DNA of 64,000 nucleotides from Sphingobium sp. (GTDB lineage: Bacteria; Pseudomonadota; Alphaproteobacteria; Sphingomonadales; Sphingomonadaceae): the NCBI RefSeq assembly GCF_003248505.1, contig NZ_QFOA01000010.1, positions 15,487 through 79,486 on the forward strand, written 5' to 3'. Position numbers and translations under genes: made by a program. Positions 49,570 to 58,049 of the stretch are shown here, one piece after another. The notes beneath the pieces were generated by a model, which saw nothing but the letters and a program-made list of their open reading frames with translations, searched no databases and was not told the DNA's origin. Positions within the stretch are counted from its first letter, which is position 1; every line of letters starts with the position of its first letter.

Positions 49570-50643
49570 ATGAAGACATCATCCAAGGCCGCGCTGGCGG
49601 CTGGCCTTTTCACTCTTGGCGGCTGCGCCGCCGGTGAGGCTGAAGTGCCTGTCGCCGTGCGGATCGCCCATGCGACCCCGGCGGTTTCCGTCACCGCGCG
49701 GGGCGAAACCACGCCGGTCGGAACCGCCAACGCCGATGCCGCCGACGATCCCGCGATCTGGCGCAATGCCGCCGACCCCGCGCGCAGCCTGATCGTGGGC
49801 ACCGACAAGAAGGCGGGGCTCTATGTCTACGGTCTCGACGGCAAGACACGCGACTTCCTGGATGCCGGACGGGTGAACAATGTGGATTTGAAGGACGGTG
49901 TCACCATCGGCGGGGCTGAGGGTATCCTCGTCGCTGCGTCCGACCGCAACGACATTGCCCACGCAAGGATCGCGCTGTTCCGGCTCGATCCTGTGACCGC
50001 GAAGCTGACCGCTGTCGGCAAGGTCGAGGGCGGCAGGGGTGAAGCCTATGGCATTTGCCTTGGCCGCGACGGGGCAGGGCTGTCCGCTTTCATCGTGCTC
50101 AAGGACGGCACCGTCAACCAGGTGCTGATCGACGCGTCCGGCGCGACGCCCACAGGCCGGATCGTCCGCACGATGAAGCTGTCCACCCAATCGGAAGGCT
50201 GCGCCGTCGACGACCGTACCCACACCCTCTACGTCGCGGAGGAGGATGTGGGCCTGTGGCGCTTCGATGCGCGCGTCAACGGGCCGACCGGCCCCACCAA
50301 GATCGCGGCGGCGGACGGCAGGAACCTCGTCATGGATGCCGAAGGGGTGGCCATCGCGGCGATCGGCGAGAAGGACGGCTATGTCGTCGTGTCCAGCCAG
50401 GGGGACAATGCCTATGTCCTCTACTCCCTCACCGACGACCGCTATGTCGGCCGCTTCCGCATCGTCGACGGGGCGGTCGGCGGATCGGAGGAAACGGATG
50501 GCATCGAATTGATGCTGGGCGATTTCGGTCCCGCCTATCCCGGCGGGCTCTTCATTGCGCAGGACGGCCATAACGCGGCGGCGGCGCAGAATTTCAAGCT
50601 GGTCGCGTGGGACGATATCGCCAGGGCGCTGGGCCTGCGGTAA
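49570..50643 (+). CDS. Beta-propeller phytase (exported lipoprotein)
   Basis: This 357-residue enzyme removes phosphate from phytate, using calcium. The signature 'DAADDPAIWRNAADPARS' followed by 'LIVGTDKKAGLYVYGLDGKT' is that of beta-propeller phytases, and 'KVEGGRGEAYGICLGRDGAG', 'EGCAVDDRTHTLYVAEEDVG' and 'IDAEGVAIA'-like blades continue it. The signal ends in a lipobox-like GGC (Cys about residue 19), so it is probably a lipoprotein. It is divergent from the TonB receptor and has a Pho-box-like repeat upstream. Confidence 0.9.
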   Translation: MKTSSKAALAAGLFTLGGCAAGEAEVPVAVRIAHATPAVSVTARGETTPVGTANADAADDPAIWRNAADPARSLIVGTDKKAGLYVYGLDGKTRDFLDAGRVNNVDLKDGVTIGGAEGILVAASDRNDIAHARIALFRLDPVTAKLTAVGKVEGGRGEAYGICLGRDGAGLSAFIVLKDGTVNQVLIDASGATPTGRIVRTMKLSTQSEGCAVDDRTHTLYVAEEDVGLWRFDARVNGPTGPTKIAAADGRNLVMDAEGVAIAAIGEKDGYVVVSSQGDNAYVLYSLTDDRYVGRFRIVDGAVGGSEETDGIELMLGDFGPAYPGGLFIAQDGHNAAAAQNFKLVAWDDIARALGLR

Positions 50644-50647
50644 GATA

Positions 50648-50677
50648 AAGGGCGGTGGATCGCTCCACCGCCCCCTT
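50648..50677. terminator. Terminator hairpin between phytase and M1 peptidase
   Basis: GGGCGGTGGA (50650-50659) pairs perfectly with TCCACCGCCC (50664-50673) around a four-base loop. The T-run is short (CCTT). It sits in the 40-base gap between two convergent genes. Confidence 0.65.
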
Positions 50678-50683
50678 GGCCTC

Positions 50684-53335
50684 TTATCGCTTGCCCGCGA
50701 ACCAGGCGGCGAGCGGCGCCTTCAGCCGACCGCGCGTTTCGATCCGCGTCTTGATCGCGGCGATCGACCGGTCGATCACCTTGCGCGATTCAGGTGTCAG
50801 ATACTGGGTCGCATAGGCGTCGAGCTTCGTCACCATCGCGGGGTCCGCCGATCCGCCGCCCAGACGGCCCAGCGCCTGGCTGCGCGCCGACACGTCGATC
50901 AGCGCTTCATATTGCTGACGATGCGCCAGCACGAAATCGACCGCCTGCATCGGATGCTCGTAACCCACAGCGCTGATGATCGCGGCGCTGGTGGTCTTGC
51001 CCGGCTCGTCGGTGAGAGCGAGGTTCAGTGCCTGCGCCGACAGCTTTTCGTCGCGGGCGCGGCCCAGCAACGCGTAGGTGCTGCTCTTTTCCAGATCCGT
51101 CTTCGCGCCCTTCGCCATCGCGCGCAGCCGGTCCCATGTCGCCTGATCGGCGTTTTTGGCGATGATCGCCAGCCAGGTTTCGCGCAGGGGGCCGTCCAGC
51201 GCCTGCGGATCGGACGACAGCGCGGCGAAGCGGCGGTTGGCTTCCGCCACCACGGCCTTGTCGCCCATGTCGCCCAGCGTCGAAACGAGTGCCTGGCGCA
51301 GCACCGGCACCTGCGGCCCCTCGCCCGCCTTCGCGTCATAGCCGATCGACGACAGGATCGGCGTCAGCTTGCGCGAACTATATGCAACGACACGGCCCTG
51401 CGCCGCCTTGTCGTTTTCCAGCATCGAATAGGCGTTCGACAGATAGCCGGGCACTTCGGCCAAGACGGCGGGCGTCGCGGTCGCGGGCACTGCGTCCACC
51501 AGGTCCATCGCAAGGCCGACCGGCTGATAGCCGCCAAGGCCCAGAGCGAAATTGTCGGCGAGGAGGCCGGTCTGGTCGATACTGGAAAGCTTCGTAAAGT
51601 CCTTCGCCAGCGCCTTCACATTGGCCTGCGGATAGAGGGAGCGGTAATAACCCGTCTGCCCCGCATTGACGATATAGGCGCCGCAACCCGGCAGCGTGAT
51701 CTGCCCCTTCCCCTGAAGGATCAGGCGCTGCGCTTCGCCGCCCACGGTCTGCGCCTTTACCGGCACGTTCCACTTGAGCGGCGCCTTGTCCTTCCGGTCG
51801 CGGCTATATTCGCCCTGGGTCAGCGACAGGACGGTCTGGCCGCCACGGCACTGCGCGCTTTGCACCGTCACCAGCGGGATGCCCGGCTGGCTTGTGAAAT
51901 CGTGCGCGATGCTGACAAGACCCTTGGCGCCTGCGCCCTCGACCGCCTTCCACAGATCGTCGGTCACGGTGTTGCCGTAGGCGTGAGCCTTCATATAGGC
52001 TTGGATACCCGCCTTCCACGCATCCTCACCGGCATAGCCTTCGAGCATGGTGATAACGGCTTCGCCCTTCTGATAGGTGATGGCGTCGAACGCCTGATTG
52101 ACCTGATCGACCGTCTTGATCTTTTGCACCACCGGGTGCGTGGTGGCGAGCGAGTCGAGGTTCATCGCCGCTTCGCGTCCGTCGACGCGGGTCAGCAGCA
52201 TTTCCCAATCGGGTTGCAGCTTGTCGGTGACCTTCGTCGCCATCCAGCTGGCGAACCCTTCGTTGAGCCACAGGTCGTCCCACCATGCCATGGTGACGAG
52301 GTCGCCGAACCACTGGTGTGCCATTTCGTGCGCGACGGTTTCGTAGATGCGGCGCTTGGTCGCTTCGGAAGTGAAGCGCGGATCGACCAGCAGAGCGCGC
52401 TCGAACGTGAAGATCGCGCCCCAGTTTTCCATCGCGCTGAAGAACTGGCTCTGGCCAGGCCCGGCGACATTGTCGAGCTTGGGCAGCGGGAAGGGAACGC
52501 CGAAATAGTCGTTGTAATAAGGCAGGATCGCCGCCGACGCGTCGAGCGCCAGTTGCGCCTTGCCGGTATTGCCCTTGCCGGTGATGACGCCGACTTCGGT
52601 GTTCCCTGCCATCTTGGTGGCCCGGTCGAGTTCGCCCAGACCGAAGAACAGGAGGTAGGACGACATCTTGGGGCTGGTGCCGAAGGTCACGCGGGTCTTG
52701 CCACCGCCAAGATCCGTCGAACTTTTGACCGGCATGTTGCCGACCGCCATCAGGCCGGTGGGGACCACCGCCGACAGGTCGAACGTCGCCTTGTAGCTCG
52801 GCTCGTCGAAGCTGGGCACGAAGCGGCGCGCGTCGGGCGCTTCGAACTGGGTGAAGAGCGCGCGCTTCGACTGGCCTTCGTTGTTGGTGTAGTCGAGCGC
52901 GAACAGGCCGTTCGCCTGCTGGTTGATGACGCCCGCATAGGCGACGGCGAGCTTGTATTTGCCCGGCGCGATAGGCTTGCCGAAATCGAAGGTCACGGTC
53001 TGCGCGTTCGCGTCGACCTTTGCCGTGCCCTTCACCGCCTGACCGCCGACCGGGGTCAGCGTCACGTCCCCGAAGCTCAGGTCCGCGGCGTTCAGCACCA
53101 ACGTGGGCAAGCTCTGGCTCACGGTCACGTCGATCGCGGTCTTGCCCGTGAATTTGAGGTTCGCCGCATCGGGCGTCACTTCGATGACATAATGGCTGGG
53201 CGCCGCGCCGCGCGGCAGCTGCGTCGTGATACCGGCGGCCGGGCCCATGGGCGTGCTGCCCTGCGCGAAAGCGGGAGCGGCGAGGGCCAGCGGGGCTGCA
53301 GCGACGAGCAGCGGCAGGATCTTGGTGAGGGACAT
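50684..53335 (-). CDS. M1-family zinc metallopeptidase (aminopeptidase N type)
   Basis: This 883-residue exported peptidase has a signal peptide ('LPLLVAAAPLALAAPAFAQ'), the exopeptidase motif 'SAMENWG' (about residue 300; the usual form is GAMEN), and the zinc site 'HEMAHQWFGDLVTMAWWDD' continuing to 'LWLNEGFASW', which is HExxH-x18-E. The C-terminal half is the ERAP1-like helical domain. I chose the ATG at 53335, which opens the signal peptide with GGAG upstream, over a GTG seven codons earlier. It releases N-terminal amino acids from peptides in the periplasm. Confidence 0.92.
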   Translation of the reverse strand: MSLTKILPLLVAAAPLALAAPAFAQGSTPMGPAAGITTQLPRGAAPSHYVIEVTPDAANLKFTGKTAIDVTVSQSLPTLVLNAADLSFGDVTLTPVGGQAVKGTAKVDANAQTVTFDFGKPIAPGKYKLAVAYAGVINQQANGLFALDYTNNEGQSKRALFTQFEAPDARRFVPSFDEPSYKATFDLSAVVPTGLMAVGNMPVKSSTDLGGGKTRVTFGTSPKMSSYLLFFGLGELDRATKMAGNTEVGVITGKGNTGKAQLALDASAAILPYYNDYFGVPFPLPKLDNVAGPGQSQFFSAMENWGAIFTFERALLVDPRFTSEATKRRIYETVAHEMAHQWFGDLVTMAWWDDLWLNEGFASWMATKVTDKLQPDWEMLLTRVDGREAAMNLDSLATTHPVVQKIKTVDQVNQAFDAITYQKGEAVITMLEGYAGEDAWKAGIQAYMKAHAYGNTVTDDLWKAVEGAGAKGLVSIAHDFTSQPGIPLVTVQSAQCRGGQTVLSLTQGEYSRDRKDKAPLKWNVPVKAQTVGGEAQRLILQGKGQITLPGCGAYIVNAGQTGYYRSLYPQANVKALAKDFTKLSSIDQTGLLADNFALGLGGYQPVGLAMDLVDAVPATATPAVLAEVPGYLSNAYSMLENDKAAQGRVVAYSSRKLTPILSSIGYDAKAGEGPQVPVLRQALVSTLGDMGDKAVVAEANRRFAALSSDPQALDGPLRETWLAIIAKNADQATWDRLRAMAKGAKTDLEKSSTYALLGRARDEKLSAQALNLALTDEPGKTTSAAIISAVGYEHPMQAVDFVLAHRQQYEALIDVSARSQALGRLGGGSADPAMVTKLDAYATQYLTPESRKVIDRSIAAIKTRIETRGRLKAPLAAWFAGKR

Positions 53336-53497
53336 AGGTTCGACAGACTCCGACACGTCTAGAAGAGCGCGCGAAATAGCATCGCGCGCCCGATGAACGC
53401 GGGATCACCCGTTTCGTCGCATCGGTCAAGCGATCGCATGTCGTTGGTCGAACCGTGATGCGCGTTCGTCCGAACCGAAGGGGTTGGCGAGCGGCGG

Positions 53498-53959
53498 TCA
53501 GCCGCGCCCGCGATAGCCCGGCACGTCCTGCGGCGGCAGCCACATGGCCTGCGGCGGCTCGCCCGACTGCCAGAACACGTCGATGGGAATGCCCCCGCGC
53601 GGATACCAATATCCGCCGATGCGCAGCCAGACCGGCTTCATTTCCGCGAACAACCGTTCGCCGATGCCCACGGTGCAATCCTCGTGGAACGCGGCATGGT
53701 TGCGGAACGCGCCGAGGAAGAGCTTGAGCGACTTTGATTCGACGATGGTGTCGCCCGGTGCATAATCGATCACCAGATGCGCGAAGTCGGGCTGCCCCGT
53801 GACCGGGCAGAGCGAGGTGAATTCGGGCGCGGTAAAGCGCACCAGATAGGGCTTGCCGGGCCGGGGATTGGGGACATAGTCGAGCACCGCCTCTTCCGGC
53901 GATGCCGGAAGCGCGCTCGTCTGGCCAAGATGGAGGGGCGTCTTGCTAAGGTCGGTCAT
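53498..53959 (-). CDS. queF: NADPH-dependent 7-cyano-7-deazaguanine reductase
   Basis: This 153-residue enzyme reduces preQ0 to preQ1 in queuosine synthesis. The catalytic Cys51 and Asp58 lie in 'FTSLCPVTGQPDFAH', and the QueF motif 'ESKSLKLFLGAFRNH' begins at Glu74. The short form matches the single-domain (YkvM/type I) QueF. The ATG at 53959 is chosen because it starts just before the conserved part; a longer frame to 53995 is less likely. No preQ1 riboswitch was seen upstream. Confidence 0.93.
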   Translation of the reverse strand: MTDLSKTPLHLGQTSALPASPEEAVLDYVPNPRPGKPYLVRFTAPEFTSLCPVTGQPDFAHLVIDYAPGDTIVESKSLKLFLGAFRNHAAFHEDCTVGIGERLFAEMKPVWLRIGGYWYPRGGIPIDVFWQSGEPPQAMWLPPQDVPGYRGRG

Positions 53960-54050
53960 GGGCGGCCATCTACGCGATCGCACGGGCGATGTCATGTATC
54001 GGCTTCGTTCACTTGCAGTTCAGCGCATCTTGTGCCTTTGACTGCACCCT

Positions 54051-55268
54051 ATGGGGTCGCTTATTCGTCCGTTCCTGATCGCAGCGCCGTTGCTGATCGC
54101 CGTGCCTGTCCTTGCCCAGCAGGGGGAGCAGACGACGCCCGGCCTTTCGCTGCCGCCCACGGGAGCCACCCCGCCGCCGGATACCAACCGGCAGGGCCCC
54201 GAACTCAACGTCTATCGCGATCTCCCCGCACAGGGGGCCACCCCGCCCCCGGTCGCGGCGCCGACGGTGGTGGTGCCTCCGGTCGCGGTCCAGCCGTCCG
54301 TGGCCACACCGCCCGCCACGCGGAGCGCGCCTGCGACCTCGCCCGCTCCGCGGGAGAAAGCGGCACCAGCGCCGACGCCCGACCGCCTACCCGCCGGGCG
54401 TGAAACGCGACCTGCACCGGCTCCGCAACCGCCGGTCGAAACCCCGCCCCCGCCAAGCGCCGCCGCACCTGCATTCACGCCCGCCCCGGCGGAGCCTGCA
54501 CCGAACGCCAGTGCCCCCGCACCCACGCCCGCTGCCGTGCCGAGCGTGGAGGATCAACGCAGCCCCATACCCTGGATCGTCGGCCTCATCCTGCTGGGCG
54601 GAGCGGTCGCCGCATTCCTCGTATCGATGCGTCGACGCCGCCACGCCCGCTCTTTGACGACCCCACCGCCGGTGGAACGGCCAGGGGACACCGCGCAGCC
54701 CAAAGCCCCGGCTCCCGCTGCGCCGCGCCCATCGCCGCTACCGGAACCGGTCGCCGCCGATCCCGACCGTCCGTGGATCGCCATGGACCTTGGCGTCGCG
54801 CAGGCGCGCTTCTCGCTGATCGGGGTGACGATCGCCTACAGCCTGCACCTCACCAATCGCGGGGCCAGCGCGGCGCAGGACGTGATGGTGCGCGGGATCA
54901 TCGGCAATGCTGGCGCTCGGCAGCAAGCGCTGCTCCAGGGCTTTCTGGCCGGTCAGGACGGGCTGCCGCTGCACAGCGCGGTCGCCATCGCGCCGGGAGA
55001 GACGCTGACGCTGACCGGGGAATTGCGGCTCGGCCCCGACCGTATCGAGCCGGTGACGATGGGCGCACGCAGCCTGCTCATCCCGCTTGCCGCGTTCGAC
55101 GCCGCCTATAAATGGGACGCGGGCGAAGGGCGCACCGCGCGCGCCTTCATCGTCGGGCAGGAGCAGGATCCGCCTGCGGAGCGGCTCGCGCCCCTGCGGC
55201 TCGATCAGGGACCGCGCCAATATCGCCGCCCCGCCGCGCGCGCCGCCGCAGAGCTGACTCCGGCCTGA
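54051..55268 (+). CDS. Proline-rich single-pass membrane protein of unknown function
   Basis: This 405-residue protein has a signal peptide ('LIRPFLIAAPLLIAVPVLAQ'), then about 130 residues rich in Pro and Ala. A membrane helix ('IPWIVGLILLGGAVAAFLVS', about residues 180-200) is followed by a basic stop and a second Pro-rich linker. The C-terminal globular part, about 160 residues, reads 'AYSLHLTNRGASAAQDVMVR' and 'ETLTLTGELRLGP', suggesting a beta-sandwich. By these predictions the Pro-rich part is periplasmic and the globular part cytoplasmic. I do not recognise a family. The beginning ATG could be another nearby start. Confidence 0.75.
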   Translation: MGSLIRPFLIAAPLLIAVPVLAQQGEQTTPGLSLPPTGATPPPDTNRQGPELNVYRDLPAQGATPPPVAAPTVVVPPVAVQPSVATPPATRSAPATSPAPREKAAPAPTPDRLPAGRETRPAPAPQPPVETPPPPSAAAPAFTPAPAEPAPNASAPAPTPAAVPSVEDQRSPIPWIVGLILLGGAVAAFLVSMRRRRHARSLTTPPPVERPGDTAQPKAPAPAAPRPSPLPEPVAADPDRPWIAMDLGVAQARFSLIGVTIAYSLHLTNRGASAAQDVMVRGIIGNAGARQQALLQGFLAGQDGLPLHSAVAIAPGETLTLTGELRLGPDRIEPVTMGARSLLIPLAAFDAAYKWDAGEGRTARAFIVGQEQDPPAERLAPLRLDQGPRQYRRPAARAAAELTPA

Positions 55269-55355
55269 GGACCGCTTTTACGCTGGCGGCCTTTACCCCG
55301 CAGGCGGCACGGCGTTAAGGCAGGACGCAACTTCGCTCTTGCCGTGGGAAACGCC

Positions 55356-56204
55356 ATGACTCTCTTCGTCACGACCGACCGGCTTGCCGAGGCGCTGGGC
55401 ACGCCCGGCCTCGTCATCCTCGACGCCACGCTGTTCCTGCCCGGATCGGGGCGGGACGCCAGAGCCGAATTCGAGGCGGAGCATATTCCCGGCGCCGCCT
55501 TCCTCGATCTCGACACGCTCGCCGACCCGGACGATCCCGCACCCCACATGCTGCCCGACGACGCCATGATGACGCAGCGTATGCAGGCACTGGGCGTCCA
55601 TGGCGACAGCCGCATCGTCGTCTACGACAACAGCCCGATCCGCAGCGCGGCGCGCGCCTGGTGGATGATCCGCGCCTACGGCATCGGCGCGTCGGTCGCG
55701 ATCCTCGACGGCGGCCTCCCCAAATGGCGGGCGGAGGGTCGCGCGGTGGAAAGCGGCAGCGTAGCATCCGCCGACCCCGGCAGCGCCGTGGCGAAGCTCG
55801 ACCGCAGCGGCGTGCGGTCGAAAGCGGACATGCTCGCCCACCTGACGAGCGGCCAAGGCCAGGTGCTCGACGCGCGAGGTACCGGGCGTTTCACCGGCGC
55901 GGAGGCGGAGCCGCGCGCCGGCATGGCCTCGGGCCACATCCCGGGGTCGCGCAACCTGCCCTACGCATCGCTCTTCCATCCCGACAACAGCATGAAGTCG
56001 GGCGCGGAACTGCGGGCGCTTTACGAATCGGCCGGTATCGACCTCAATCGTCCGGTCGTCACCACCTGCGGCAGCGGCGTTACCGCCGCCATCCTGCTCG
56101 CCGGGCTGGAAAGCATCGGCAAGGACGATGTCGCGCTTTACGACGGCAGCTGGTCGGAATGGGGCGCGGATAAGGAGACACCGAAAGCGACAGGTGACGC
56201 GTGA
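55356..56204 (+). CDS. sseA: 3-Mercaptopyruvate sulfurtransferase
   Basis: This 282-residue protein has two rhodanese domains. The active-site loop of the second domain is CGSGVTA (Cys238), which marks mercaptopyruvate sulfurtransferases rather than thiosulfate-specific rhodaneses (CRKGVTA). Other signs are 'DARAEFEAEHIPGAAFLDLD' and 'RAGMASGHIPGSRNLPY'. I chose the ATG at 55356 over a GTG four codons upstream. It overlaps the next gene, metC, by four bases, pairing two cysteine/sulfur enzymes. Confidence 0.92.
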   Translation: MTLFVTTDRLAEALGTPGLVILDATLFLPGSGRDARAEFEAEHIPGAAFLDLDTLADPDDPAPHMLPDDAMMTQRMQALGVHGDSRIVVYDNSPIRSAARAWWMIRAYGIGASVAILDGGLPKWRAEGRAVESGSVASADPGSAVAKLDRSGVRSKADMLAHLTSGQGQVLDARGTGRFTGAEAEPRAGMASGHIPGSRNLPYASLFHPDNSMKSGAELRALYESAGIDLNRPVVTTCGSGVTAAILLAGLESIGKDDVALYDGSWSEWGADKETPKATGDA

Positions 56205-57424
56205 GTGACGAAGACAAGCGCAGGCCGCTGACGAAGCTGGCGCAGGCGGGGCGCAAGGCCGAATGGACCGGAATGCCGGGCCAGCCGGGCGGCATCGTCA
56301 GCCCGCCGGTGTGGCGCGCGTCCACCATCCTCTACGACGATGTGGCGCACCTGCGGAAAGCGGCGGGAAGCAGCACGCATGAGCGGCTGTTCTACGGGCG
56401 CAAGGGGACGCCGACCGCCTGGTCGCTCGCCGACGCGCTCACCGAAATGGAGCCGGGCGCGGAAGGGACGATGCTCTTCCCGTCGGGCGTGGCGGCGATC
56501 GCCTGCGCGTTGATGACGGTGCTGAAGCCGGGCGACCGGTTGTTGATGGTCGACAGCGCCTACGATCCGACCCGCAATTTCTGCGAGCAGATGCTATGTA
56601 GTTACGGTGTCGAAACAATTTATTATGACCCGCAAGCTGTCTCGCTCGATGTCTACTTAACGGATGGCCCCATCCGCGCGCTGTTCCTGGAAAGCCCCGG
56701 CAGCCTGACCTTCGAAGTGCAGGACATCCCCGTGCTCACCGCCTGGGCGAAGGCGAACGGGGTCGTGACGCTGATGGACAATACATGGGCGACGCCGCTC
56801 TATTTCCCCGCGCTCGCCCATGGCATCGACATTACGATCCTGGCCTGCACCAAATATATCGTCGGCCATTCGGACGTGATGATGGGCAGCGCGACGGCCA
56901 ACGCGGCGTGGTTCGGCAAGCTGCGCCAGACCGCCTACCTCTTCGGCCAGATGGTCAGCCCCGACGACGCTTGGCTCGCGTCGCGCGGGTTGCGGACGCT
57001 GGGCGTTCGCCTTGCCCAGCATCGCGACGGCGCTCTGGCGGTGGCCCACTGGCTCAAGGCGCAGCCCGGGGTCGCGCGGGTGTTGCACCCCGCGCTGCCC
57101 GACTGCCCCGGCCACGCCCTGTGGCAACGCGACTTCGGCGGATCGACCGGCCTCTTCAGCTTCGTGCTGGAGGGCGGCGACGAAGCGGCGCGCGCCGCGT
57201 TGATCGACGGGCTGTCTCATTTCGGCATCGGTTACAGCTGGGGCGGGTTCGAAAGCCTTGCCCTGCCCGTCGATCCCGCCCGCTACCGCAGCGCGACCCG
57301 GTGGGAGGCGGAAGGGCCGCTGGTGCGGCTGCATATCGGTCTGGAAGATCCCGCCGACCTCATCGCCGATCTCGATGCGGGTCTCGCCCGGTTCCGGCAC
57401 GCGCGCGATAAGGGTCGCGCATAG
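56201..57424 (+). CDS. metC: Cystathionine beta-lyase
   Basis: This 407-residue PLP enzyme cleaves cystathionine to homocysteine, pyruvate and ammonia in methionine synthesis. The cofactor Lys218 is in 'ILACTKYIVGHSDVMMGS', Asp193 in 'LMDNTWATPL', and the Cys/Met-metabolism family motif is clear. The Trp-Gly-Gly region near residues 345-350 is typical of MetC. It starts with GTG overlapping sseA by four bases. A stretch at about 56595-56665 has much lower GC and rare codons than its surroundings. Confidence 0.92.
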   Translation: MSDEDKRRPLTKLAQAGRKAEWTGMPGQPGGIVSPPVWRASTILYDDVAHLRKAAGSSTHERLFYGRKGTPTAWSLADALTEMEPGAEGTMLFPSGVAAIACALMTVLKPGDRLLMVDSAYDPTRNFCEQMLCSYGVETIYYDPQAVSLDVYLTDGPIRALFLESPGSLTFEVQDIPVLTAWAKANGVVTLMDNTWATPLYFPALAHGIDITILACTKYIVGHSDVMMGSATANAAWFGKLRQTAYLFGQMVSPDDAWLASRGLRTLGVRLAQHRDGALAVAHWLKAQPGVARVLHPALPDCPGHALWQRDFGGSTGLFSFVLEGGDEAARAALIDGLSHFGIGYSWGGFESLALPVDPARYRSATRWEAEGPLVRLHIGLEDPADLIADLDAGLARFRHARDKGRA

Positions 57425-57449
57425 CTGCGGCGCACACTATAAAGAAACC

Positions 57450-57971
57450 ATGCCTGCTGTCGCCCTGCTGCCGATCTTCCTCGCCACGCTCGCCGCGATG
57501 GAAGGGTTCGCCTATGTCATGCACCGCTGGGTGATGCACGGGCCGGGCTGGTTCCTCCATGCGAGCCACCACCGCCCGCGCAAGGGCAACTGGGAGGCGA
57601 ACGACCTTTATTTCGTGATCTTCGCCCTGCCCTCCATTCTCCTGCTGCTGGGCGGGGTCCAGTGGGGATGGGGCGGATGGGCGACCGCCATGGGCGCGGG
57701 GATCGCCGCCTATGGGGCAATCTACCTCGGCTTTCACGACATCATCGTGCATCAACGGGTGCGCAACCGCTATGTCGCGCGCTCGCGCTACATGAAGCGG
57801 ATCGTCCAGGCGCATCGCCTGCACCATGCGGTCGAGACGAAGGCGGGAACGGTGAGCTTCGGCTTTCTCATCGCGCCGCACCCGACGCAGCTCAAGCGTC
57901 AGCTTGCGGCCAACGGCCGTGCAGGCGTGCGCGCGGCGAAGGGCGCAGGCGGCATCGCCGTCGACGCCTGA
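57450..57971 (+). CDS. crtZ: Beta-carotene 3-hydroxylase (sterol desaturase superfamily)
   Basis: This 173-residue membrane di-iron enzyme hydroxylates the beta rings of carotenoids (zeaxanthin/nostoxanthin pathway). The four His clusters are all present: HRWVMH, HASHH, HDIIVH and HRLHH. 'GPGWFLHASHHRPRKGNWEA' followed by NDLY is the CrtZ signature. I chose the ATG at 57450 because it starts just before the first membrane helix; the frame extends upstream inside metC. Sphingomonads are usually yellow with hydroxylated carotenoids. Confidence 0.93.
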   Translation: MPAVALLPIFLATLAAMEGFAYVMHRWVMHGPGWFLHASHHRPRKGNWEANDLYFVIFALPSILLLLGGVQWGWGGWATAMGAGIAAYGAIYLGFHDIIVHQRVRNRYVARSRYMKRIVQAHRLHHAVETKAGTVSFGFLIAPHPTQLKRQLAANGRAGVRAAKGAGGIAVDA

Positions 57972-58049
57972 CCCGATCATGCCTTGGGATCGGGGCGGGC
58001 ATATCCTACATCGGACGCGATCCCCTTCACTCATCCGAAAGGCCTGCCC

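Noticed and set aside
53960..54050. Possible preQ1 riboswitch before queF
   Set aside because: I could not find the compact pseudoknot pattern or the A-rich tail expected of preQ1 riboswitches.
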